This document shows, piece after piece, positions 1 through 6,411 of a DNA stretch of 18,802 nt; the first letter of the stretch is position 1; the number at the start of each line of letters is the position of its first letter. Location of the stretch: the NCBI GenBank assembly GCA_965662885.1, contig CBFIJI010000033.1, forward strand, positions 1 through 18,802, given 5' to 3'. The DNA comes from CBFIJI01 sp965662885. GTDB lineage: Bacteria > Bacteroidota > Bacteroidia > Flavobacteriales > Flavobacteriaceae. The position numbers were made by a program, and so were the translations under genes. A model generated the notes under the pieces. It searched no databases, was not told the origin of the DNA, and saw only the letters and a program-made list of their open reading frames with translations.

Positions 1-42
1 CCGCCCGCCGTAAGTGGGTAGGTTTACCCGCCGCAGGCGGGC
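1..42. repeat. GC-rich palindromic repeat at window edge
   Basis: Bases 27-32 (CCCGCC) and 36-41 (GGCGGG) form a perfect 6-bp stem around the loop GCA. A related GC-rich string (CCGCCCGCCG) sits at 1-10, and 16-20/25-29 (GGGTA/TACCC) can form a competing stem. The block stands out sharply from the AT-rich surroundings. It lies 4 nt after the stop of the FISUMP gene, so it could act as its transcript end, but no U-run follows on the minus strand. Short palindromes of this type recur between genes in many Flavobacteriaceae genomes (family knowledge). It may therefore be one copy of a dispersed intergenic repeat whose remainder lies outside the window. Confidence 0.5.
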
Positions 43-45
43 TGA

Positions 46-900
46 TTAATCATCTTTAATGCAACGTACAGCAAAGCCGTTCGACTTTAGGAAGTTGCCC
101 ACGGAGGCACTGAGCCTGCTGAAGCCCAAGAACCACGCATTGGTAGTACTGCCATCATCCGTAGTGGACCAATAGTAGCCAACATCACCGATATTGTTTG
201 ACGCATCGACATTGGAACCACTAGGGTTAAAGCCCGTACGGGTGAGTCTTAACGCAGCAAACGCCTCCTCAGCAGTTTCAAAATGACCCTCCTCAGCCTC
301 CCATTCCGATTTGGTGGGCACACGAAAGTCCGGAGGACATCGATTGGTTACCATAGCATCAGCAAAAGTATAAAAGTCTCCAAACTGGGTTTCGTTACTG
401 CCAATAGCTATCGGTGTCACTGTGGCTCCGATGTTTCGGTCCAACCAAATCCTTCCTGTTTCCGACAAGATGGTTTTATAGGTCAAGTTGTTATGTACTA
501 TTTCCTCTCCAATGAAACCGGCAGCGTTAGTCTTAAATGAATACCAGCCAACCTTCTCCCTAAATATATTAAGGGTAGTACTCGTGGTGTTAAAAAAGGT
601 ATCTCCCTCACTAGCGTCTGCAAGTAGGCTGGAAACGAGTTTGATTTCACTGTTGGTGGATACTTTGACCCATTTCCCACTACCTATATGTATTTCCATG
701 CTTTGTTCATCGGTGTTATAAACAATCAATCCTACCGCTGGGTTTTGGATTGCGATTCTTTGAGTGGTCGTCAACCGTGGGGGAAGAAACCCTTTTGTTG
801 TTGAACTGATTTCAAAAGCTGCTGATGGATGCAATGCTTGACCCTGCAATAGCTGGGCAATTATTAGCAAACTAAAGGTGAAGAGGAGCATTTTTTTCAT
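46..900 (-). CDS. Secreted FISUMP-domain protein, function unknown
   Basis: The 284-residue product starts with a clear signal peptide (Lys2-Lys3, then a hydrophobic run to about residue 18, likely cleaved near GQA at 20-22). It has no lipobox Cys. Residues 35-63 carry the KGFLPPRLTTTQR...VGLIVYNT motif found in many Bacteroidota surface and tail-fibre-like proteins. Residues about 140-283 match the FISUMP (Fibrobacter succinogenes major paralogous) domain: RIWLDRNIGAT, a Cys-Pro-Pro...RVPT stretch at 188-196, GYYWSTT at 241-247 and the closing GFAVRC at 275-280. Cys188 and Cys280 probably form a disulfide. No T9SS C-terminal sorting domain is visible. It probably acts at the cell surface or outside the cell, but no activity is established for the family. 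Met4 is an alternative start; Met1 gives the better signal peptide. It is separated from eno by a terminator, so it has its own transcript, though I could not find a convincing promoter. Confidence 0.85.
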   Translation of the reverse strand: MKKMLLFTFSLLIIAQLLQGQALHPSAAFEISSTTKGFLPPRLTTTQRIAIQNPAVGLIVYNTDEQSMEIHIGSGKWVKVSTNSEIKLVSSLLADASEGDTFFNTTSTTLNIFREKVGWYSFKTNAAGFIGEEIVHNNLTYKTILSETGRIWLDRNIGATVTPIAIGSNETQFGDFYTFADAMVTNRCPPDFRVPTKSEWEAEEGHFETAEEAFAALRLTRTGFNPSGSNVDASNNIGDVGYYWSTTDDGSTTNAWFLGFSRLSASVGNFLKSNGFAVRCIKDD

Positions 901-953
901 TCAATGATGTCAGATAAGACTACAGTATCCTTAAGGGAAACGGTGTTCGGTTT

Positions 954-980
954 AAAAAAAAAGTTGCTTAATAATAAGCA
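954..980 (-). terminator. Weak hairpin plus U-run upstream of FISUMP gene
   Basis: On the minus strand a 6-bp stem (TGCTTA/TAAGCA, plus positions 965-970 and 975-980) closes a 4-nt loop. It is followed after two bases by nine T residues (plus A run at 954-962). This has the form of an intrinsic terminator but the stem has only two G-C pairs. It lies about 55 nt ahead of the FISUMP start, so it could be a back-up terminator for eno, an attenuator in the FISUMP leader, or chance in AT-rich DNA. Confidence 0.35.
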
Positions 981-1142
981 GGCTTAAGATATTGTAAAAG
1001 GAGAACTGGTATTTCTAACAGCTAGAATTTGAGGTAGGATGCCACGAATATATTAACTTATTCTGGATTATCAAATAATTTAAAAAAACAGGGGAATAAA
1101 CTACAATTTTGTTTAAAGGGAGTTTCGTAGTGGTAGAAGGGG

Positions 1143-1189
1143 AATGAATCAGCTAGAAAGGAGATTGATCTAGGCTATTCTGATTCATT
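1143..1189. repeat. Bulged inverted repeat downstream of eno
   Basis: Bases 1143-1152 (AATGAATCAG) are the exact reverse complement of 1180-1189 (CTGATTCATT). Inside them CTAGA (1153-1157) pairs with TCTAG (1169-1173), leaving a 6-nt one-sided bulge (1174-1179) and an 11-nt loop. This makes 15 bp of stem. Neither strand has a U-run after it, so it is not a standard terminator. It begins 11 nt beyond the eno terminator. Its role is unknown; a protein-binding site, RNA end-processing structure or remnant of a small palindromic element are all possible. Confidence 0.45.
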
Positions 1190-1200
1190 AAATTAAATCA

Positions 1201-1239
1201 AAAAAAAACCACTTGCAGTATTCCTTACAAGTGGTTTTT
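1201..1239 (-). terminator. Intrinsic terminator of eno (carA-eno unit)
   Basis: A perfect 12-bp stem (plus 1204-1215 AAAAACCACTTG with 1228-1239 CAAGTGGTTTTT) encloses a 12-nt loop. On the minus strand the stem runs into a U-run from the A block at 1201-1208. It starts 19 nt beyond the eno stop codon. The opposite direction also has five T residues in the stem arm, so weak bidirectional action is possible. Confidence 0.9.
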
Positions 1240-1258
1240 AAATTTGTAGGATAAAACG

Positions 1259-2545
1259 CTAGCTATTGAACGCCTTTTTACCCGGGAAATAGGCTTTAGC
1301 ATCCAATTCCTCTTCAATACGAAGCAATTGGTTGTATTTCGCCATACGATCACTACGTGAGGCAGAACCCGTTTTAATTTGCCCTGTATTAAGCGCTACA
1401 GCTAAATCGGCAATGGTATTGTCTTCTGTTTCCCCAGAACGGTGGGACATTACTGAAGTATAACCCGCTCTGTGTGCCATTTCCACAGCGGCAATGGTTT
1501 CAGACAATGTTCCTATTTGATTCACCTTGATGAGAATGGAATTGGCTATTCCAAGATCAATTCCTTTACCTAGGCGTTCTACGTTGGTTACAAACAAATC
1601 ATCACCGACCAATTGAACGCGGTCACCTGCTTTTTCAGTCAGGGCTTTCCATCCGTCCCAGTCGTTTTCATCCATTCCATCTTCGATGGAAATGATTGGA
1701 TATTTAGCACTTAAATCAGCCAAATATTGCGCCTGTTCTTCGGAGCTTCTTTTCACTCCTTTATCGCCTTCAAAAAGGGTATAATCATAAACGCCGTCTT
1801 TATAAAATTCAGCAGCGGCACAATCCAAAGCAATCATGACTTCATCGCCTGCTTTGTATCCTGCATTTCCTATGGCTTGTAAAATGGTTTCCAAGGCATC
1901 CTCAGTTCCATCCAATGTGGGGGCAAAGCCTCCTTCATCTCCTACGGCAGTGCTTAAGCCTCTGCTGTGAAGTACTTTTTTTAGATGATGGAAAATCTCC
2001 GATCCCATTTGCATGGCATGGGTAAAAGAGGCTGCACCTACAGGCATGACCATAAATTCTTGAAAAGCAATGGGGGCATCGGAATGGGAACCTCCATTAA
2101 TGATATTCATCATAGGAACAGGGAGTGTTTTGGCACTTACTCCTCCTATATAACGGTAAAGGGGTAATCCTAATTCGTTTGCTGCGGCTTTTGCCGTAGC
2201 GAGGGAAACCCCTAAAATAGCATTAGCACCTAGTTTTGATTTGTTGGGAGTACCATCCAAATCAATCATCATTTGATCGATTTTTTCTTGATCAAAAACA
2301 GAACTGCCTACCACATGGGTTGCAATGGTTTCATTGACATTGGCAATGGCTTTTAAAACCGCTTTCCCCATATACGCTTTGCCTCCGTCTCTAAGTTCTA
2401 CCGCCTCATGCTCTCCAGTTGAGGCTCCAGAAGGGACAGCAGCTCGACCAAGAATTCCGCTTTCAGTAATGACGTCAACTTCAACGGTAGGGTTTCCCCT
2501 CGAGTCAAAAATTTGACGGGCATGAATTTTAATAATAATACTCAT
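1259..2545 (-). CDS. eno: Enolase (phosphopyruvate hydratase)
   Basis: Enolase interconverts 2-phosphoglycerate and phosphoenolpyruvate in glycolysis and gluconeogenesis, in the cytoplasm. The 428 residues are full length for the bacterial enzyme. Visible active-site elements are the mobile loop GASTGEHEAVEL (40-51), Glu204 in GDEGGFAP, the magnesium ligands Asp241, Glu288 and Asp315, catalytic Lys340 in ILIKVNQ, and the signature SHRSGETED (367-375). The start MSIIIKIHARQIFDSRGNP is typical of flavobacterial enolases. The start follows carA by 34 nt with no terminator between, so the two are likely co-transcribed; the gene ends 19 nt before an intrinsic terminator. No Shine-Dalgarno motif precedes the ATG. 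In related genomes I recall citrate synthase (gltA) next in line; here a FISUMP gene follows instead. Confidence 0.98.
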   Translation of the reverse strand: MSIIIKIHARQIFDSRGNPTVEVDVITESGILGRAAVPSGASTGEHEAVELRDGGKAYMGKAVLKAIANVNETIATHVVGSSVFDQEKIDQMMIDLDGTPNKSKLGANAILGVSLATAKAAANELGLPLYRYIGGVSAKTLPVPMMNIINGGSHSDAPIAFQEFMVMPVGAASFTHAMQMGSEIFHHLKKVLHSRGLSTAVGDEGGFAPTLDGTEDALETILQAIGNAGYKAGDEVMIALDCAAAEFYKDGVYDYTLFEGDKGVKRSSEEQAQYLADLSAKYPIISIEDGMDENDWDGWKALTEKAGDRVQLVGDDLFVTNVERLGKGIDLGIANSILIKVNQIGTLSETIAAVEMAHRAGYTSVMSHRSGETEDNTIADLAVALNTGQIKTGSASRSDRMAKYNQLLRIEEELDAKAYFPGKKAFNS

Positions 2546-2579
2546 TTGTGTTTAAATTAAATTGGTTGTTATAATGCTA

Positions 2580-3677
2580 TTACTTCATGTTTTGGTAAAA
2601 TTGATCGAAGAGATAGGTAGCATCATTAGGTCCGGGTCCAGCTTCAGGATGGTATTGTACAGAAAAACAATTTTTGCTTTTCATTCGGAGCCCTGCTACA
2701 GTGAGGTCATTCAAATGCAGATGCGTTATTTCCATGTCGAGATGTTGCTCGGCTTCTTCTTTAACAACGGCAAAACCATGGTTTTGTGAGGTGATTTCCC
2801 CTTTTCCTGTGGTTAAATTTTTTACTGGGTGATTGATTCCACGGTGACCATTAAACATTTTATAGGTAGCAATTCCATTGGCTAAGCCAATAATTTGATG
2901 TCCTAAACAAATCCCAAACAAAGGAAGATTCTGCTCAATAATTTTAGCGGCCACTTGTTGAACTTGCTTTAAAGGCTGAGGGTCACCAGGTCCATTGGAA
3001 ATAAAATAACCATCCGGTTCCCATGCTTGAAGTGTTTCAAAAGGAGTGTCATAAGGGAAAACTTGAATGTACATGTCCCGAGACGCCATGTGTTTTAATA
3101 TGTTTTTCTTAACTCCTAAGTCGATGGCTGCTACCTTTAGAGAGGCCTCAGGATTTCCAACAAAATAGGAAGATTTGGTGGAAACTTTGGACGCCAACTC
3201 AAGGCCATCCATACGTGGCGTGTTGGCCAATTGTGTTTTTAACGCTTCCATATCCGACACCTCGGTGGAGATTACCGCATTCATGGCACCATGTTCTCGA
3301 ATATAACGTACTAATGCTCGGGTATCCACATCTGAAATGGTGACCAAACGGTGTTTTTCGAGATATTCGTAAAGTGATTCGTCACTGTTGGGACGGGAAT
3401 AATTAAAGCTGAAATTTTTACAGATAAGACCCGAAATCATCACTTCATCCGATTGGGCATCGTCTTTATTGACACCGTAGTTTCCAATGTGTGCATTGGT
3501 TGTGACCATCAATTGTCCGAAATAGGACGGATCCGTAAAAATTTCTTGATAACCGGTCATTCCGGTATTGAAACATATTTCTCCAAAAGCACTACCCGCA
3601 ATTCCGATGGATTTACCATGAAAAATGGTTCCATCTTCTAGAAGAATTACAGCTTTTTGTCGTGATCTATAGTTCAT
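2580..3677 (-). CDS. carA: Carbamoyl-phosphate synthase small (glutaminase) subunit
   Basis: CarA hydrolyses glutamine and passes ammonia to the large subunit CarB, which makes carbamoyl phosphate for pyrimidine and arginine synthesis. The 365-residue protein has the usual two parts: an N-terminal CPSase small-chain domain (about 1-150, with FNTGMTGYQEIFTDPSY at 36-52) and a class I glutamine amidotransferase domain (about 180-362). The catalytic triad is visible as Cys257 in FGICLGHQ, His343 and Glu345 in QYHPEAGPGP; the SQNHGFAV motif is at 297-304. The carB gene is not in the window. The start lies only 21 nt after the rplQ terminator U-run, leaving little room for a separate promoter, so read-through or a promoter inside the rplQ end is likely. 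Linkage of carA and eno to rplQ is, as far as I recall, common in Flavobacteriaceae. Confidence 0.98.
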   Translation of the reverse strand: MNYRSRQKAVILLEDGTIFHGKSIGIAGSAFGEICFNTGMTGYQEIFTDPSYFGQLMVTTNAHIGNYGVNKDDAQSDEVMISGLICKNFSFNYSRPNSDESLYEYLEKHRLVTISDVDTRALVRYIREHGAMNAVISTEVSDMEALKTQLANTPRMDGLELASKVSTKSSYFVGNPEASLKVAAIDLGVKKNILKHMASRDMYIQVFPYDTPFETLQAWEPDGYFISNGPGDPQPLKQVQQVAAKIIEQNLPLFGICLGHQIIGLANGIATYKMFNGHRGINHPVKNLTTGKGEITSQNHGFAVVKEEAEQHLDMEITHLHLNDLTVAGLRMKSKNCFSVQYHPEAGPGPNDATYLFDQFYQNMK

Positions 3678-3698
3678 TTGATTTAGTACAAATTAAAC

Positions 3699-3731
3699 AA
3701 AAAAAAAGGATAAACTAAAACGTTTATCCTT
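3699..3731 (-). terminator. Intrinsic terminator after rplQ
   Basis: A perfect 10-bp stem (plus 3706-3715 AAGGATAAAC with 3722-3731 GTTTATCCTT) closes a 6-nt loop. On the minus strand it runs into nine U residues (plus A run 3699-3707). It lies 35 nt past the rplQ stop codon and should end most transcripts of the ribosomal-protein cluster. The stem is AT-rich, so partial read-through into carA is plausible. Confidence 0.88.
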
Positions 3732-3766
3732 AATGAATTTATGATGCATATTTCCGCAAATCGATG

Positions 3767-4291
3767 TTATGCATCTTGAGCATCTGTTGCATCGTCTGTT
3801 TCTTTAGGACTTTCCGTTGAAGGGGTTTCCTCAGTTGAAGCAGCAGCTTCTGTTTGTGGTGCAGGATTCGCCTTTCTGGAACGACTTCGTCGAGTCGTTT
3901 TCTTTTTCTCCTCTGGAGCCGCACTATAAACAGTGTTGTAGTCAACCAATTCAATCATTGCCATTGCTGCATTATCTCCTAGACGATTCCCTAATTTGAT
4001 AATACGGGTATAACCTCCTGGACGATCACCCACTTTTTGAGCGATGTCTCTAAACAATTCCGCTACAGCATATTTATCGCGTAAGCTACTGAATGCAAGT
4101 CTTCGGTTGTGCGTTGAGTCTTGTTTTGCCTTGGTGATGATGGGCTCAACAAATTGCTTAAGCGCTTTTGCTTTTGTAACTGTTGTATTGATGCGTTTGT
4201 GTTCTATTAGTGAACACGCCATATTGGCAAGCATTGACTTTCTGTGAGCCGTCTTGCGCCCTAGGTGCATTACTTTTTTACCGTGTCTCAT
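3767..4291 (-). CDS. rplQ: Large-subunit ribosomal protein L17 (bL17), extended tail
   Basis: L17 binds 23S rRNA near the peptide exit tunnel. Residues 1-118 are the conserved L17 core, with MRHGKKVMHLGRKTAHRKSM at the start and GDRPGGYTRIIKLGNRLGDNA at 88-108. The protein is 174 residues, against about 120-130 in most bacteria. The extra C-terminal tail (about 119-174) begins with a basic patch (KKK and RRSRSRK at 129-140), then becomes Ser/Thr/Glu/Asp-rich and almost certainly disordered. Tails of this type are common on L17 of Bacteroidota. The gene follows rpoA by 27 nt, as in the alpha operon of other bacteria, and ends the cluster at an intrinsic terminator. Confidence 0.97.
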   Translation of the reverse strand: MRHGKKVMHLGRKTAHRKSMLANMACSLIEHKRINTTVTKAKALKQFVEPIITKAKQDSTHNRRLAFSSLRDKYAVAELFRDIAQKVGDRPGGYTRIIKLGNRLGDNAAMAMIELVDYNTVYSAAPEEKKKTTRRSRSRKANPAPQTEAAASTEETPSTESPKETDDATDAQDA

Positions 4292-4318
4292 TTTTTACTT
4301 TTATAAGGGTACTACTGG

Positions 4319-5311
4319 TTAGTCTTTGTCCAGTTTATATTTTGCTAATTCCATTCCAAAGGTCAATCCCTTTAAAACGACAAGTTCTTCCAATTCCGTC
4401 AAAGATTTTTTTCCGAAATTTCTAAACTTCATTAAATCGTTTTTATTGAAAGAAACCAAATCTCCAAGGGTGTCCACTTCAGCTGCTTTTAAACAATTCA
4501 AAGCACGAACGGAAAGATCCATATCGATTAATTTAGTTTTTAACAACTGACGCATATGAAGCGACTCTTCATCATAGGTTTCTGATTGTGCGATTTCATC
4601 AGCTTCAAGCGTAATACGCTCGTCAGAAAACAAATAGAAGTGGTGAATTAGTGTTTTTGCTGCCTCTGTTAGTGCTTCTTTTGGATGAATTGAACCGTCC
4701 GTGATAATTTCAAAAACTAACTTTTCATAATCCGTTTTCTGTTCTACACGGTAGTTTTCAATGCTGTATTTCACATTCTTGATGGGAGTGAAAATAGAAT
4801 CAATCGCAATCATCCCTAAAGGAGCATTGGTCTTTTTATTTTCCTCAGCAGGAACGTATCCACGGCCTTTTTCAATGGTGATTTCCAAATTTAAATGGAC
4901 ACTTTTCTCAAGGTTACAGATCACTAAATCGGGATTTAGCACTTGAAAACCAGAGATGAATTTCTGAAAGTCAGCCGCTTTTAATTGATTTTGTCCTCCT
5001 ATTGAAACGGTAACCGATTCATCTTCAATGTCTTCAATTTGACGTTTGAAACGGATTTGTTTAAGATTTAAAATAATTTCCGTCACATCTTCAACAACCC
5101 CAGAAATGGTAGAAAACTCATGTTCTACATTTTCCATTTTAACTGAGGTAATTGCAAAACCTTCTAAGGAAGATAGTAGAACGCGTCTAAGAGCATTTCC
5201 TACGGTTAAACCATAACCGGGCTCTAGAGGTCTGAACTCAAATTTCCCCTCATACTCAGAGGAATTGATCATGATTACTTTATCTGGTTTTTGAAAATTT
5301 AATATTGCCAT
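4319..5311 (-). CDS. rpoA: DNA-directed RNA polymerase alpha subunit
   Basis: Alpha dimerises to nucleate RNA polymerase assembly and contacts promoter UP elements and activators through its C-terminal domain. The 330-residue length is normal. The N-terminal domain shows the assembly motif LEPGYGLTVGNALRRVLLSS (31-50) and GRGYVPAEENK (about 149-159). After a linker (about 235-255, ending SETYDEES) the C-terminal helix-hairpin-helix domain carries SVRALNCLKAAEV (267-279) and FGKKSLTELEEL. Arg269 and Asn272 correspond to the DNA-contacting Arg265 and Asn268 of the E. coli protein. It sits between rpsD (21-nt gap) and rplQ (27-nt gap), the standard alpha-operon position. Confidence 0.98.
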   Translation of the reverse strand: MAILNFQKPDKVIMINSSEYEGKFEFRPLEPGYGLTVGNALRRVLLSSLEGFAITSVKMENVEHEFSTISGVVEDVTEIILNLKQIRFKRQIEDIEDESVTVSIGGQNQLKAADFQKFISGFQVLNPDLVICNLEKSVHLNLEITIEKGRGYVPAEENKKTNAPLGMIAIDSIFTPIKNVKYSIENYRVEQKTDYEKLVFEIITDGSIHPKEALTEAAKTLIHHFYLFSDERITLEADEIAQSETYDEESLHMRQLLKTKLIDMDLSVRALNCLKAAEVDTLGDLVSFNKNDLMKFRNFGKKSLTELEELVVLKGLTFGMELAKYKLDKD

Positions 5312-5332
5312 AATTATAATACTTCTGATCTA

Positions 5333-5938
5333 TTATTTAGAATATAATTCAACTATCAATTGTTCTTTAATATTTTCTGGAATTTGAAGCCTTTGTGGGG
5401 TACTTACAAAAGTGCCTTCCAAAGTATCACGATTCCAACTTAGCCACTCATAAACTGCGCTACTTGCATCAAGAGAACTAATAATAACTTGTAGCGACTT
5501 AGATTTTTCACGAACACCAACAACATCACCAGGCTTAAGGTGGTAGGAAGGTATGTTTACAATGCTTCCGTTGACAGTGATATGTCTGTGAGATACTAAC
5601 TGACGAGCACCACTTCTTGAATTAGAAATTCCAAAACGGTAAACCGCATTGTCCAATCTAGCTTCACATAATTGAAGTAGAACTTCACCCGTTACTCCTT
5701 TACTTCTACTCGCTTTTTCAAAAAGATTTCGAAATTGACGTTCTAAAATTCCATAAGTGAATTTTGCTTTCTGCTTTTCCATAAGCTGAACAGCATATTC
5801 AGATTTTTTACCCCTACGGCGGTTGTTTCCGTGTTGTCCCGGAGGGAAATTTCTTTTTTCAAAAGATTTATCATCTCCGAAAATAGGTGCACCAAATTTA
5901 CGTGCGATTTTAGTTTTTGGACCGGTGTATCTTGCCAT
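5333..5938 (-). CDS. rpsD: Small-subunit ribosomal protein S4 (uS4)
   Basis: S4 is a primary 16S rRNA-binding protein that starts assembly of the 30S body and affects decoding accuracy. The 201 residues have the usual N-terminal region (MARYTGPKTKIARKFG, then FPPGQHGNNRRRGKKSEYAVQL at about 31-52) and an S4 RNA-binding domain at about 93-155, with LCEARLDNAVYRFG and SRSGARQLVSHRHITVNG. It lacks zinc-binding cysteines at the N-terminus. In several bacteria S4 represses translation of its own mRNA. Here its gene is preceded by the longest internal gap of the ribosomal cluster (79 nt), which can fold; see the separate entry. Its start codon is an ATG without a Shine-Dalgarno motif. Confidence 0.98.
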   Translation of the reverse strand: MARYTGPKTKIARKFGAPIFGDDKSFEKRNFPPGQHGNNRRRGKKSEYAVQLMEKQKAKFTYGILERQFRNLFEKASRSKGVTGEVLLQLCEARLDNAVYRFGISNSRSGARQLVSHRHITVNGSIVNIPSYHLKPGDVVGVREKSKSLQVIISSLDASSAVYEWLSWNRDTLEGTFVSTPQRLQIPENIKEQLIVELYSK

Positions 5939-6017
5939 TTAAATAGGATTTAAAGATCGAAAACTATGAATTAAGGTCACTTCCTTCGATAGTTGTCAAA
6001 TCGATCATTGCGATTAA
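5939..6017 (-). promoter_or_regulatory. Foldable rpsK-rpsD leader, candidate S4 control site
   Basis: This 79-nt gap holds three nested complementary pairs: 5955-5960/6001-6006 (GATCGA/TCGATC), 5962-5967/5989-5994 (AACTAT/ATAGTT) and 5973-5976/5983-5986 (AAGG/CCTT). A competing pairing exists, 5956-5961 with 5985-5990 (ATCGAA/TTCGAT), that would exclude the outer two. The structure ends 16 nt before the rpsD start codon. Neighbouring gaps are only 3 to 27 nt, so the spacing looks deliberate. S4 autoregulation through mRNA structure is known in E. coli (ahead of rpsM) and Bacillus (ahead of rpsD). A role here is my inference; an internal promoter is an alternative, though no good promoter match was seen. 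Confidence 0.4.
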
Positions 6018-6401
6018 TTATACTCTTCTTCTTTTCGGTGGTCGACAACCATTATGTGGTAATGGGGTTACATCGACAATTTCTGTTACTTCAATACCGT
6101 TGTTGTGCAAAGTACGGATTGCTGATTCACGTCCATTTCCTGGACCTTTCACATACACCTTAACTTTTCTTAAGCCAGCTTCTTGAGCGACTTTAGCACA
6201 ATCTTCTGCAGCAGTTTGTGCAGCATAAGGGGTGTTCTTTTTGGAACCTCTAAAGCCCATTTTACCGGCTGAGGACCAGGAGATCACTTCTCCTTTGAGA
6301 TTGGTTAACGATATAATTATGTTGTTAAAAGATGCTGTGACATGTGCTTCACCAATACTTTCAACAACTACTTTTCTCTTTCTTGTTACTGTTTTAGCCA
6401 T
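6018..6401 (-). CDS. rpsK: Small-subunit ribosomal protein S11 (uS11)
   Basis: S11 forms part of the 30S platform and helps shape the mRNA path at the exit site. The 127-residue protein begins with the basic MAKTVTRKRKVVV and has the conserved core NNIIISLTNLKGEVISWSSAG (about 27-47) and VYVKGPGNGRESAIR (about 82-96). The C-terminal PHNGCRPPKRRRV matches the region that carries the isoaspartate-prone Asn in E. coli S11. It follows rpsM by 10 nt. The wide gap to the next gene, rpsD, is unusual within this cluster. Confidence 0.98.
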   Translation of the reverse strand: MAKTVTRKRKVVVESIGEAHVTASFNNIIISLTNLKGEVISWSSAGKMGFRGSKKNTPYAAQTAAEDCAKVAQEAGLRKVKVYVKGPGNGRESAIRTLHNNGIEVTEIVDVTPLPHNGCRPPKRRRV

Positions 6402-6411
6402 CGCTTAAAAA

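Larger units (their letters stand above)
901..1258. other. Non-coding stretch between eno and FISUMP gene
   Basis: This 358-nt stretch holds no credible coding frame on either strand. It is AT-rich with several homopolymer A runs. It contains the eno terminator (1201-1239), a long bulged inverted repeat (1143-1189) and a small hairpin followed by a T run on the minus strand (954-980). I searched the minus strand for the Bacteroidota promoter pattern TTG...TAnnTTTG ahead of the FISUMP gene and found no good match. Nothing recognisable was seen at about 990-1140. Confidence 0.7.

Noticed and set aside
901..1258. Small RNA, tRNA or small-protein gene in the eno-FISUMP gap
   Set aside because: No cloverleaf, no recognised RNA family pattern and no credible short coding frame with a start context; only hairpins are visible.
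3678..3700. Possible carA promoter TTAATTTG on the minus strand
   Set aside because: It differs from TAnnTTTG, has no TTG element at the right distance, overlaps the terminator U-run and would leave only about ten bases of leader; too weak to annotate.
3739..3954. Second minus-strand frame overlapping the rplQ tail
   Set aside because: It runs in another frame of the low-complexity L17 tail and continues into the terminator arm; no sign of independent coding.
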